DNA of 64,000 nucleotides. It comes from Nectonema munidae. Lineage: Eukaryota > Nematomorpha > Nectonematoida > Nectonematidae. Location: positions 1,335,001 through 1,399,000 of the forward strand of contig JAUIRK010000097.1 in assembly GCA_030549495.1 (NCBI GenBank), written 5' to 3'. The notes beneath the pieces were generated by a model. That model searched no databases. It saw only the letters and a list, made by a program, of their open reading frames with translations, and was not told the origin of the DNA. This document shows positions 32,220 through 41,919 of the stretch, piece by piece (the stretch's first letter is position 1; the number at the start of each line of letters is the position of its first letter). A program made the translations under genes and the position numbers.

Positions 32220-33466
32220 CAATTTCAAAAGCTTTCCGCACAACTTCCACTTCTTCTTTAGAGTTCATGTTAAAATGCCCGGCCCTTCTCATTCATTTGA
32301 AAAGCACACTCATCAAACATTACGTCAAGATATACAAATCCTTACTACCCCCTTCTTCAGCCTCCATGCTCCACCTACCCTTCAACGCTATACACCCATA
32401 CACAATCCTTCTCCATACAGCACTCCCACACCTGCAAAAATACCTCGTACACCAAAAAGTTCATCCAGCCACACTAACACATCCTTCGTTATCTCTTCCA
32501 TACAACATCACAATTTATCCCAATAAGGACACCGCAATTACCCACATAAAAGAGATCATACAACTCTCAAACCTCTCTACACTCAGAATTTTCACAGATG
32601 CAGCCAAATCAATAAACAGATGCGCTTTCGCATACGCTCTCCACGCAGGCAACTCTCTAATTCTCTTCCATTCCTCAAATTCTCCATTAAACCACTTGAC
32701 CACGACATATGATGCTGAATGCACAGCCTTAATCGCCTCCTGCTATCACATTACACATAACATTCACCTGTTCAAACAGTTCACCCACATCCATTTCTAC
32801 ACAGACTCACAGAAAATTACGCGTGACCTATATCTTAACAGAAACATTCCTTTCCACACCTCAATCCTATTCTCAAAACTGCGTTCTCTCTCTTCTCTTT
32901 TCACGATTTCTATTCTCTGGTGCCCTGCTCATTCCAACATACAAGAAAACATACGCGTAGACTTGCTCGCTAAACAAGCCCTTTCCAAAACACACAGATC
33001 ACACCTAACTTCCATAAACCCCGACGTTCTCACTCAAAACCTCACTTTACACACATTTAATCAATGGCAACAAATTATCACCAAGTCCTCCAACACCACG
33101 CTCTCAGATATACCGGATATAAAAGCAATTCACCAAACTTGGGCCATCAAAAATTTCACCCCATCGCGATCCATAATAAGATGGTTTTCAGGTCACTGCC
33201 CCTGTAAATCATATCTATATCACATCAAACTCACCGACAATCAAACCTGCCGTTTCTGCAACGATCCTTTAGAAACACCTTATCATCTATTATTTATATG
33301 CCCTTTTTTCATCTCCTATCGACACACAATGATAAACTCGTGCATCAAAACTCTAGGCCATTTTCCAAACAACTTCAGCCAAATCCTCTTCCACCCCAAT
33401 TTATTAAACGCACTATCTTCTTCGATTAAAACCATCGAACCCATCCTACTAACGCATCCTCATTAA
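31994..33466 (+). pseudogene. LINE 3 RNase H and C-terminal finger
   Basis: The useful part of this frame starts near 32190. RNase H carries the acidic residues in IFTDAAKS, TYDAECTALIAS and HFYTDSQK, and the last motif WCPAHSNIQENIRVDLLAKQA, where Gly is Ala in the PGHS position. It is followed by a cysteine-histidine finger (TCRFCNDPLETPYHLLFICP) typical of the C-terminus of I/R1-group ORF2. Stop at 33464-33466. Confidence 0.88.
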
Positions 33467-33699
33467 GCACACTTAGTTTCTTTTACTTACATTTTAGAAA
33501 TCTCTCACTTTATTTCCATCAGCCTTGCCAAGCTTAAACCGTCTTCAATTTTTCAACAACGCTCTTGAACGATCTTCAACTAATCTTTAACAAGCAGTTT
33601 GCAAGCATATCAATTGATTTTGGAAAGTGCTTTGACATCCTTACCAATCCAATCCAATATTTTATTTTTCATAATAAATAAATAAATCATAAATGAATC

Positions 33700-34850
33700 T
33701 TCATTGGGCTAAAAAGCACGCAGTATCATAATATCCTTATTCTTCTACAGGGGTAAAAATCACTACAATTTTATCTTTATTGCATAGGATGTAACTAAAA
33801 AATTAAGATTTTTATATTTAAAAAACTTATTACTACATCAGTTTCAAAAGAATAGTGTGGTTACATTTTAAATATGTAACTAAATGGGAACGTTGTAAAA
33901 GAATTGAAAATCTTTTAATATATCCTGTCTATGATAATATATTCCCAAAGAAAGTAGATCGGTTCTCATGCCTATTTAGGTTTTTGTCCATTGAGTACAG
34001 TTCACGTGACATATTACGTTTTTACCGTTGTATAAAATTCCTCGTACTTATTCTCTTTTAAAAGATTCTTCAACTGATTTTCAGTCATAAAAATTAAAGA
34101 TACGCTAAATTTATAAACCTATCAAAATTTATTCTAGACTTTAATCTATTTTAAGCTTTTCTAAACATTTAACACTTGGAAATTATAAAGTTTTAATATT
34201 TTTACTATTTTAAAGACTTCAGATGAACAATTATTCTCATCCTTTATTATTGCAAGAGTTTGATACATCCGTGTAGAGAATCTCTCGTTGCAAATATAAT
34301 TACTTGTAAAATGTAAGTATCGAAAGAATGTTTCGGTTTATACTTTGAAAATTATTATATTTTCTTCATTATTTTCAACAAAATTGACACTCGGAAAATT
34401 TAAATCAAAGAAGAAGATTACGTTTGAAGTTTAAAGTAAAGATATGATTAAAAATTAAACAAACAAGTTTCAGAAGGTATTTCCAACAGAATATAGATAA
34501 TTTAAGTAAAAATATTTTCCAATTTTAGAATTTCAAATTTTAAAAACGAAGATTTAGTATTGAAAGATTTTGGTTTATAAAAAATAAGATAATAAAGTTA
34601 AAATATGCATTTAAAATAATGATGGGGTTAATATTCAAAATAATAATATAATAAACTTTAGAAATTCTACTTTTTTAATTTTCGTAAATTTTATTGTTTT
34701 TTAAAGCAAGTTTATAAATGTTTATTCTACTTTTAAATTTCAAACTTTTTTCGTATGCTTTCTTATATATAAGACTATAGCCTTACATAAAAGTAAATTT
34801 ATAATTTAATTAAAATAAATGGTAGAAATTCTTGGCGCTTGAGTAATTTT
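33700..34850. other. A/T-rich spacer, nothing seen
   Basis: Low-complexity A/T sequence without recognisable genes or element ends. Confidence 0.5.
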
Positions 34851-34905
34851 TGCTAGTTACCTAGCTTTGATAGCCGAAGATCTTGGATTCGATCCAGCAT
34901 CAGTA
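34851..34905 (+). repeat. tRNA-like SINE relic
   Basis: A B-box TTGGATTCGATCCAGCATC lies about 35 bases after an A-box-like GCTAGTTACCTAGC. It shares TGGATTCGAT with the relic at 53645. It is followed at once by a hAT-like end (CAGTAGCGTAGC) at 34904. Confidence 0.4.
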
Positions 34906-35404
34906 GCGTAGCAAAAAATCAAAAAAATGGGGTGGCACAAGAGACGCATTTTTTCAAAGGAATAAAAATCGCTAATTTTTTAGAATCTTAAAAGTCAACA
35001 CAATTTTTATTAAAAAATTAGAAATCTGTTGAATTTTTGCGAAAAAAATCAACACTAGATAGATTTATAATAGTGTAATAGTAAAATGATAAAGATTTTT
35101 ATTACACAACAAAATGCGAGTTAGAGAAAGACAAATGAACATACATTTATATGAATAATAATGCACAATTTAATTTAGAATGGAAGGTTCACTTAACAAT
35201 CAGAAGGTATATACAATTAACAGGTAATTAAATTGTAAATACAATTAACTTGTAATTGTACTAATATGACATTCACCTCATGTAGGAAATAATTCACCAG
35301 CATTGAGGAATAATTTTAATATTCGTTAATTGTGGTTTTAAACATCTTAAATTAAACTAATATTAATAATTTTTTAATAATTAAACATATATTAATATGT
35401 TCTA

Positions 35405-35640
35405 AACAAATCTTATATTATAACAGACAGAATAAAAGTTAATATCCTTTACCTATCATTCATGATATTAGAAAAAGGGAAATAACTATGATATAGTGTA
35501 CTCTCTACTCAAAATACTTCCTTGTATAAATTGTCAAATTTGAAAATATCCCATTCATTCTTCTTAAAATTTTGGAAATAATTAAAGCGTCCTAGCATTA
35601 AAGCTGCATCTCCTTGTACATAGTTTGGAAAAAACAATTT
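35405..35640 (+). repeat. Dispersed repeat R1, copy 2
   Basis: Matches the reverse complement of 19172-19390. The minus strand of this copy is open for about 37 codons ([33 protein letters not shown], then a stop near 35525). It directly abuts the integrase-like fossil at 35649, so it may be part of the same old element, but that is unproven. Confidence 0.7.
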
Positions 35641-35648
35641 TAAATAAT

Positions 35649-36090
35649 TCACCAGGATTGAGGAAATAATTCTTCAGGGATTGATACAACATCTTCAGAA
35701 GTTGGTTTTTCTTGTTGAGAACAATCAGAGTTGATATTTTGAATCAACTGCTTTTTACTATTTACTTGCCAATAATCGTCACCACTGCTAGGAGCCGGAG
35801 CCAAGTGTTTTAAAGAAACAGCATCTTGTACATCTATCTCCAACAGGTCGTTTGCGTTTTTACCAATTTTCAGTAAACCTCTACATAGAGATAAAAATCA
35901 TTGTGGTACAGATGCTCCCGTGGAAGTTTTTCTAGAAAATTTAAAGATTAAATCATATAGTGAAACATTTGTTGAAGTATTAATTAAAGTCATGATCGAA
36001 TATAACGCATCGGGGATAGCATCTTTCCAGTGGGCTACATTTTGACTCCTAGATTTTAGAGTTAGTAGCGTAGGATAGATTTCCATATCG
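35649..36090 (-). mobile_element. Ty3/gypsy-type integrase fossil (broken)
   Basis: Fossil fragment of the 3' part of a Ty3/gypsy-like pol on the minus strand, covering the end of the integrase core and the region after it (HWKDAIPDALYSI, INTSTN, LIFKFSRKTSTG; then SLKHLAPAP). No LTRs, protease or reverse transcriptase are seen nearby. The copy is broken, with at least one interruption, and looks old. Confidence 0.65.
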
Positions 36091-36211
36091 TTGCTACCAG
36101 GGCGAGGAAAAATTGACCCAAAAAAGTGGAAAAAATTGACTTTATGGACTTTTTAAAATTTCATTGAATTGAACAACTATGAACACTTTAGAGAAAGTAT
36201 TGAAAATTATT

Positions 36212-36394
36212 TCAAAAATCCATGACTGTAATACAACAACATATAATTAATGCCATTTTCTGATTTAAAATTCGATCATTTTCTAGTAGTTTTTTCAATT
36301 TAGAAAAAGATCTTTCTACTTCTAAGGTTAAAACTTGACAATTTTGTAATTTGGGATAAGTACTGCTAGAGATTTGAGAGTTTTCCATATTCAT
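36212..36394 (-). pseudogene. hAT dimerisation-domain fragment
   Basis: The minus strand encodes CQVLTLEVERSFSKLKKLL, then ENDRILNQKMALIICC. The VERSFS...L...R pattern is the hallmark of the hAT C-terminal dimerisation domain. Only this end survives, and it stops at a TAA shortly after. It is not the ZBED5-like type at 21.8-23.3 kb; the motif is closer to the group with VERSFSxxK. Confidence 0.68.
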
Positions 36395-37590
36395 GATTTT
36401 ATTAATTTCATTTTATTTGAATCTATTTTGAAGATAAAACGCCACATTCGTCTTAAATGAAATAATGTTGAAACAAATAAAGCCATATTCGACTGAAAAA
36501 GTCTCTATGTTGACTTTTTCCGACTAAATCAATGAATCGTGAATATTCGCTAATTATTATTGTTAGCAAGTTTTGACACAAATTTTCTTTTTAACAATTT
36601 CTTGATATTTGGCAATAAAATTCCATCATCATCATCATCATTAATTTCTTCACTGCTGGAAGATTTTAATGAAAATATTTTGCTGCTTGCAACCAATTTG
36701 TCAATTTCGTTACAATTGGAATTGAAGTGTTGCCGATACGTTCTATAATTTTGCAGAATAACTTAATTTTTAAGGTAAACTTGTGTAAAAGATGTGAAAA
36801 ACATGCAATGATAAAAAAGTTTGGGAATAAAAAATTCTCTAAATTCTGCAGTGGATATATCGTATGTAGTAACCGCGTTTGTCAACAAAAAAAATTGTCT
36901 TACAAAAAACTTCTTCATGTTTAACCTCAGTCACGCAAACTTTAAAGTAAAACCTTTTATTAGATGAAAAAAAGCCCAACTATTGTGAAAGTGTTGATAT
37001 AACGAAGAAATCTAGTATGTATCGCTTATAACAATTTTACGCACATTGAATCAAAAAGTGTTAAATATAAAAATTGACTTTATTGACCTAAACTCGAAGA
37101 CAATCTTAATAACGAGAGAATTGAGTGAAATGAGAGAGCTTGGGTGAGAGAAGAGAGCTTGAATGAAAGAAGAGAGATTGAATGAGAGAAGAGAGCTTGA
37201 GTGATTGAGTTTTAGCAGAGAAAGCGGAAGAGAAAAACAGAGAAGGAGACAGAAAGAGAATGACAGTGAGAGAAGAAGATGAGAAGTGGATCATCAACAT
37301 GTGTTTGCTCAAAAATATTACAAGACCCAGTGAGACGCCGTGATAAAAATTGCTTAGTTATTGTGTGCATATTGAAACAATGGATTATTATTATTATATA
37401 GCTCTCACATCGTTTGTAAAATATTTTTGATAGGAATTTCAAACAGCTTGGCATGATATTTGACTCGAAAGTCTGCATTCCCTCTTTTATTCTCTTATCT
37501 TACATTATCATGTATTCGAATGATCATTACATTCTATAATGCGATCATCATACATGTTTTATAAAAAGCAACTCCTAATTATAGAAAATT
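36395..37590. other. Spacer with a GA-rich tract
   Basis: A/T-rich sequence. Positions about 37115-37270 form an imperfect GAGAGAAGAGAGCTTGA-type repeat. No gene is supported. Confidence 0.45.
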
Positions 37591-37665
37591 ATTAGGGGGG
37601 GGGGGGGGGGGTTATTTTCGCCCCCACCCCCTGAAAACACATTGGGGGGGGGGGGGGGTGGCTTG
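37591..37665. repeat. G-run / C-run / G-run cluster
   Basis: Two runs of more than 14 G flank CGCCCCCACCCCCTG. The pattern G-run, short A/T piece, C-run also begins the repeat elements at 39774 and 46574, so this may be a broken member of that family. The strands could form a hairpin or G-quadruplexes. Confidence 0.55.
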
Positions 37666-38114
37666 TTTTGGCACACCTTCACATTGACGATAATTTCATC
37701 TTTGAGGTCATTTTAAAAACTATTTTTTATGTAACTTATATAAAAAAAATAAATAAACAGTAGATCTATTATTATGCGGGAGGGGTCTTGACTTCTATTT
37801 TTTTATAACACGCGTCTAAGTGGATCCCTTATAAAGCGGGTTGGTCTCTTGGATCCAGTCATCCGCGGTATAAAGGATCTACTATGTTGATTGATAAAAA
37901 AAATTTGCATTAAAAAAATTCGCTCCTAAAAATTTTAGTGATGTGAGCTTCTGAAAATAAAACCCGTATGCTTTAAGTTGTATGGAAACCTATTGAAAAA
38001 GTTAAGCCCACGATTAAAACCTGTTCCTTAAAATTTAAAAGTTTCTATAGATCGAGAGAAGTGCTAAAAACTGAATTAAGTCTGAACCCTCTTCGTGACG
38101 GGCTATTTTCATTT

Positions 38115-39768
38115 CCTAAGAAAGAAAGAAAGAAAGAAAGAAATTTATTCAGCAAACAAAACAAACGAGATGTGTTCGCAAGGTATTTCAGAAGGTTATA
38201 CAACCGCTTATATGCAATACCAGTATATAGAGTAAGATAATTTAAAAGTAAATAAGTATATACAACTTTTATTAAAGTACACAAGAATTAATATGAATCA
38301 AAGAAAAACAAGTGGAGAAATTAGGTTATTTTACATGAATAACACGAGTCACAAAAACATCCATAATTGTAAAAAGATATGAAGTAACCAATAAGAGTAT
38401 TTTTAAGATATGTAATGGGATTCCTAACGTCTATTAAATGGGATAGAGTGGCATTCCAGTATAAACTAACTCTATACTTCAAGGACTTTTTAGATGAAAT
38501 AAGATTTAAACGTGGAAGAAATAACTTGTGAGAGTTTTTTAAAGTGTATTGATTGATAGCTTCATTAAATACTAACCATGTTCTTGTGAAATTAGGAAGT
38601 AATTTTTTGAAAGACTTTATAAAAAACAGAGAAATTCGAACATTATAGATATCCTGGAACTTCAATAGATTATTGGTATAGAACAATTGATTGGTGTGAG
38701 AAAGATAGGATTTATTGAAAACTAAACGAATAGCCTTTTTCTGTAGAGTGAATATCACATTATTATCAGAAAAACGTCAATTATTATCAATACTATATGT
38801 TATGTGTGGTAGAAACAAGGATTTGTACAGTAAAATTTTAATATTCATAGTAAACTTATTTTTACAAACTCTGAGCAAGGAAATTATACGAGATAGTTTA
38901 TTAGCAACGAATTTAATATGGGGTTTCCAACTTAATTTATTATTTACAAGCAAGCCCAATAAATTAAATTCTGATACATAGTCAAAACCAAAATCAAGCA
39001 ACGTTTTGGAAATTTTATTAGTGAAACAAAGAGATTTCGATTTATCAAAGTTTATCCTCAAGGAATTGGATTCAAACCGAGCCAACAAGAGATTAAAATC
39101 AGAAGAACAGAAGGATGAATTAAAAGGAATGAGAATTGTTAAATCATCAGCATATATTAAAAATTCATATGAAAAGTTAGACAAGTAAACATCATTTATA
39201 AAAATTGAGAATAATATAGGACCCAGAATAGACCCTTGAGGTACCCCACACAAAATAGAAGAAGAATTAGAAAAGATTTTTTTATAGACACACATTGGGA
39301 TCTATTTTTCAAATAAGAGGACATTAATTGAAGTGGTTTTATATCAAAACCATAAAAACGAAGTTTAGTTAAAAGCTTACCATGGGGAATAGAGTCAAAG
39401 GCTCTAGATAAATCAATAAATATTGAAAAAACTGTTTGATCTTTCTCAAGATAACTATATACACTATTGATGAAAACACTATGCAAAAGTTGAGTAGAAT
39501 GTTTTCTTCTGAAGCCGAACTGATTAACGAAAAAAAGATAATGTATATTCATGTATTCATTGATTTCCTTATGTAAAACTTTTTCAAATATCTTAGATAA
39601 TACTGGAATGATACAAATCGGTCTATAGTTAGAGATTTCATGCTTACTACCTTTTTTATAGACAGGAATAACCCTAGACTTTTTGAAATCATCAGGAAAA
39701 ATACAATGTTCGATACAAGAATTATATCCAATTAACAAAATATTTACAATAAATGGAGAGATCAATAA
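38115..39768 (-). mobile_element. LINE 4: CR1/jockey-group fragment
   Basis: A 5'-truncated ORF2 on the minus strand. The RT begins at 39765 (IPVYKKGSKHEISNYRPICI, FIDLSRAFDSIPHGKLL, then CGVPQGSILGPILFSIFIND and YADD). The C-terminal tail continues in 38758-38321 (RLVFNKSYLSHTNQLFY, LKYRVSLYWN) and ends CDSCYSCKIT. Frame changes near 39250 and 38770 separate the three frames. The 3' end has a pure TTTC repeat (plus strand AAAGAAAG, 38118-38141). It is truncated at the 5' end against the G-run of the tandem-repeat element at 39774. Confidence 0.88.
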
Positions 39769-39773
39769 GTGAT

Positions 39774-40075
39774 GGAGGGGGGGGGTGCTATTTTATCCCC
39801 CACCTTTTTTCTTAAATCATTGAATATTTTTTACAAAATCTCGCGTGAACCCACTAAATAATTGATTGTGAATCTGATGGTGTCATTTATTTTTCATGAA
39901 AATCAATCAAACCTGTCAAAAAATCAATCAATGCCTAATATATAAACTTTAAAATATATTATAAATTCAACATTTTTTTGGGTTATTATTGTCTTAATTT
40001 ATTTAATAAACCAATTTTTGATGAATAATTCTCCCAAAATACTTTACCTGTCAGTAAATTAGCTTTCACAGGTGA
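39774..40075 (+). repeat. Tandem-repeat element T, single-monomer copy
   Basis: Starts with a G-run and CCCCCACC, then matches the head of the element at 46574 (TATTTTTTAC/TAAATATTTT region), one copy of its monomer (GAAAATCAATCAAACCTGTC) and its 3' unit (ATATATAAACTTTAAAATA, CTTAATTTATTTAA, AAACCAATTTT). It therefore carries head, one monomer and tail in the same order as the larger copy. Confidence 0.7.
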
Positions 40076-40463
40076 CTTAATGGCAAACACTTTTTCTCAT
40101 TATGTTAAAATAAACTTATCCATACACAGCAAATCGAACATTCTCAATTTAATTCTGAAAATCCTTTTGACTCTCAAGATTAAAATTTTTTGCTCATGTG
40201 TTTATTATATATTAGCAGTAGTTCGTTTTTCTTAGTAAGATTTTTCTACTTATGCATATCTACCCAATTAACTATAATTTTAACTAACTAACTCTAAACA
40301 AAAATTTAACTACGTTTCATCGCGAAACATAGAGGTATCATTTGTATAAAAAAAGTCTAAAAAAGTTGATCAACTATTTTTTAATTAACTTTAGGAATAG
40401 TTCATTAAACTTTTTTACATGGTACATTTTTTCATGCAATTTTTTTTAATTCTCTTTCAAATG

Positions 40464-40688
40464 ATACTTTCAATTTTTTTTAGATAATATTGCGAAGCAT
40501 TGAGTAAGCATTTTTAATATTGAAATTGATTTTTTTTTTAATATTTTTAAAAATAATTTTTTTAGATAATATAAAAATTTTATTTTTCTTTAATATTTTT
40601 AAAATATTTTTTTAGAAAATATTGCGAAACATTGAGTAAACGCTTTCAATGCTTCGCAATATTATTATCTAAAAAAAATTGAAAGTAT
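40464..40688. repeat. Foldback element with ~40-bp arms
   Basis: The left arm at 40464-40504 (ATACTTTCAA, then TAGATAATATTGCGAAGCAT) is the reverse complement of 40646-40688 apart from small indels. A second direct copy of ATATTGCGAAACATTGAGTAA lies between them. No coding capacity. Confidence 0.7.
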
Positions 40689-41497
40689 TATTTTTTTTAA
40701 ATTTTTTATAAAATGAATTTTACAATTATTTGACTATACTTTATCATACTTATTTACAAATTATACGTGATATTTTCTAATGATAGGCTAAGTTTTTTAA
40801 AAGACATTATGTAAAAAAGTTTCACACTCACGCTAAATTATTCATGATTACGATGCTAAAATATGAAAATTAAAACCAAAGAACCGATGTAGAGGAATTG
40901 AATGTTACTTCCTTTCTCCTTCTCTACCGATTCTAAATTGCATTCAAATCGGAACTCAGTTCTTTTTATATTTACTCCTTTACTGATTGCTCTTATTTTT
41001 TAATGTACGAACTATCCTTGTGCACCTGAAACGTCTTTAAGATGGATAAAAATTTAGCACATTTGTAAAACCTTGTTATCGATATAGAAAACCCTTGTCA
41101 TTAACTTTGTATGATCCGTGCAGACCAAATGAGAACGCATGTTCAAAATATCAAAAAATTGAAAATAATTCATAATATTATCTGTATAAGTGCCGAATTA
41201 ATATAGAATACATATTATTTTAAATGATCTTTTGTAAAGATCAAAATTTACAAGTATATAAATGGGAAAATGAGGCTATAAAGTGTATCAGTTATATTTT
41301 TCTGGCAAAACTCAAAATTTATCCCAATTAGATCAATTTATTATGATAATGCTGAATTGAGTAAACCATACCTTTTTACTAACTTCATACGTACTTAATG
41401 TGTTAATTTTAATTTTTGTTCGAGAAATCCCGGTATGTTATTTTCTTTCAATTCCATAATTTTTGTTCATTTTAATAAAATATGAATTGAAAGAAAC
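40689..41497. other. A/T-rich spacer, nothing seen
   Basis: No gene or element ends recognised. I looked for further relics of RbBP5 here, as expected if a whole gene copy once lay upstream, and saw none. Confidence 0.5.
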
Positions 41498-41581
41498 CAA
41501 TCCCCTCTCAAAGTCTCTGGCAATAGTTCAATAGAAAAATTGTAGAAACTACTCCTCCTTTATCCTCTGAAAAGTGGCAAC
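41498..41581 (+). pseudogene. Relic of the RbBP5 3' coding end
   Basis: About 84 bp match 43471-43555 inside the RbBP5 gene at about 90% by eye (shared AATAGTTCAATAGAAAAA, AGAAACTACTCCTCC, TATCCTCTGAAAAGTG). A one-base indel puts a stop in the frame, so it is non-coding. Weaker similarity continues about 35 bp upstream (ATTCAT, TAAAAT). The offset is about 1973 bp, close to the length of the gene, which suggests the remains of a tandem duplication. Confidence 0.8.
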
Positions 41582-41919
41582 GCTTTTATGCGTAAAGTCA
41601 TCCCAATCTCAACTTGATATGGGAAAAAGGTGCGTTAGGTGTTTGAAACTTAGAGTGATGATATGAAATTTCCTTTGTGTTGCCTGAGTCAATACAAATT
41701 AAATTTTAAGTTGCTGATGATGGAATTATGGTGATGAGTGCCTTCAATGCCTTTACATTTGTTTCTTTAACTATTTGATTCCATCATTGAATATGTAATG
41801 AATATTCAGTTCTCATTTAGTTAAGCAAAAATGTGATTTGTTGAGATATATATATAGTTTTGTTTTCCTTTTAGAAAATAATTTTGAAGGATATACTTAA
41901 AGTTCGCTCCACTTTCAGA

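Larger units (their letters stand above)
30030..33695 (+). mobile_element. LINE 3: I/R1-group element with RNase H
   Basis: A 5'-truncated copy entering inside the endonuclease. One frame is open from about 30035 to 30955 without an ATG at its head and carries ICTDCNARSFLWDQ, RGIEATSFIAQHNL, HIDITL and PSDHHYITF, which are the second half of an AP-endonuclease. The reverse transcriptase spans about 31122-32215 (NWRPITILPVLGKILEKIL, FLDIDNAFNSAWH, TPQGGCLSD, FSDD in place of YADD). An RNase H domain and a CCHC finger follow to 33466. A TAA at 31422 and frame changes near 30950 and 32190 inactivate it. The 3' end has an ATAA-type tail (33671-33695). The sense strand is strikingly poor in G and rich in C and A compared with its surroundings. 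Confidence 0.9.

Noticed and set aside
37115-37270. Coding repeat in the GAGAGAAGAGAGCTTGA tract
   Set aside because: It is a purine-rich simple repeat with no conserved frame.
41884-41919. N-terminal extension of RbBP5 from a TTG codon
   Set aside because: A TTG start is not expected in an animal gene; the ATG at 41920 matches the family start.
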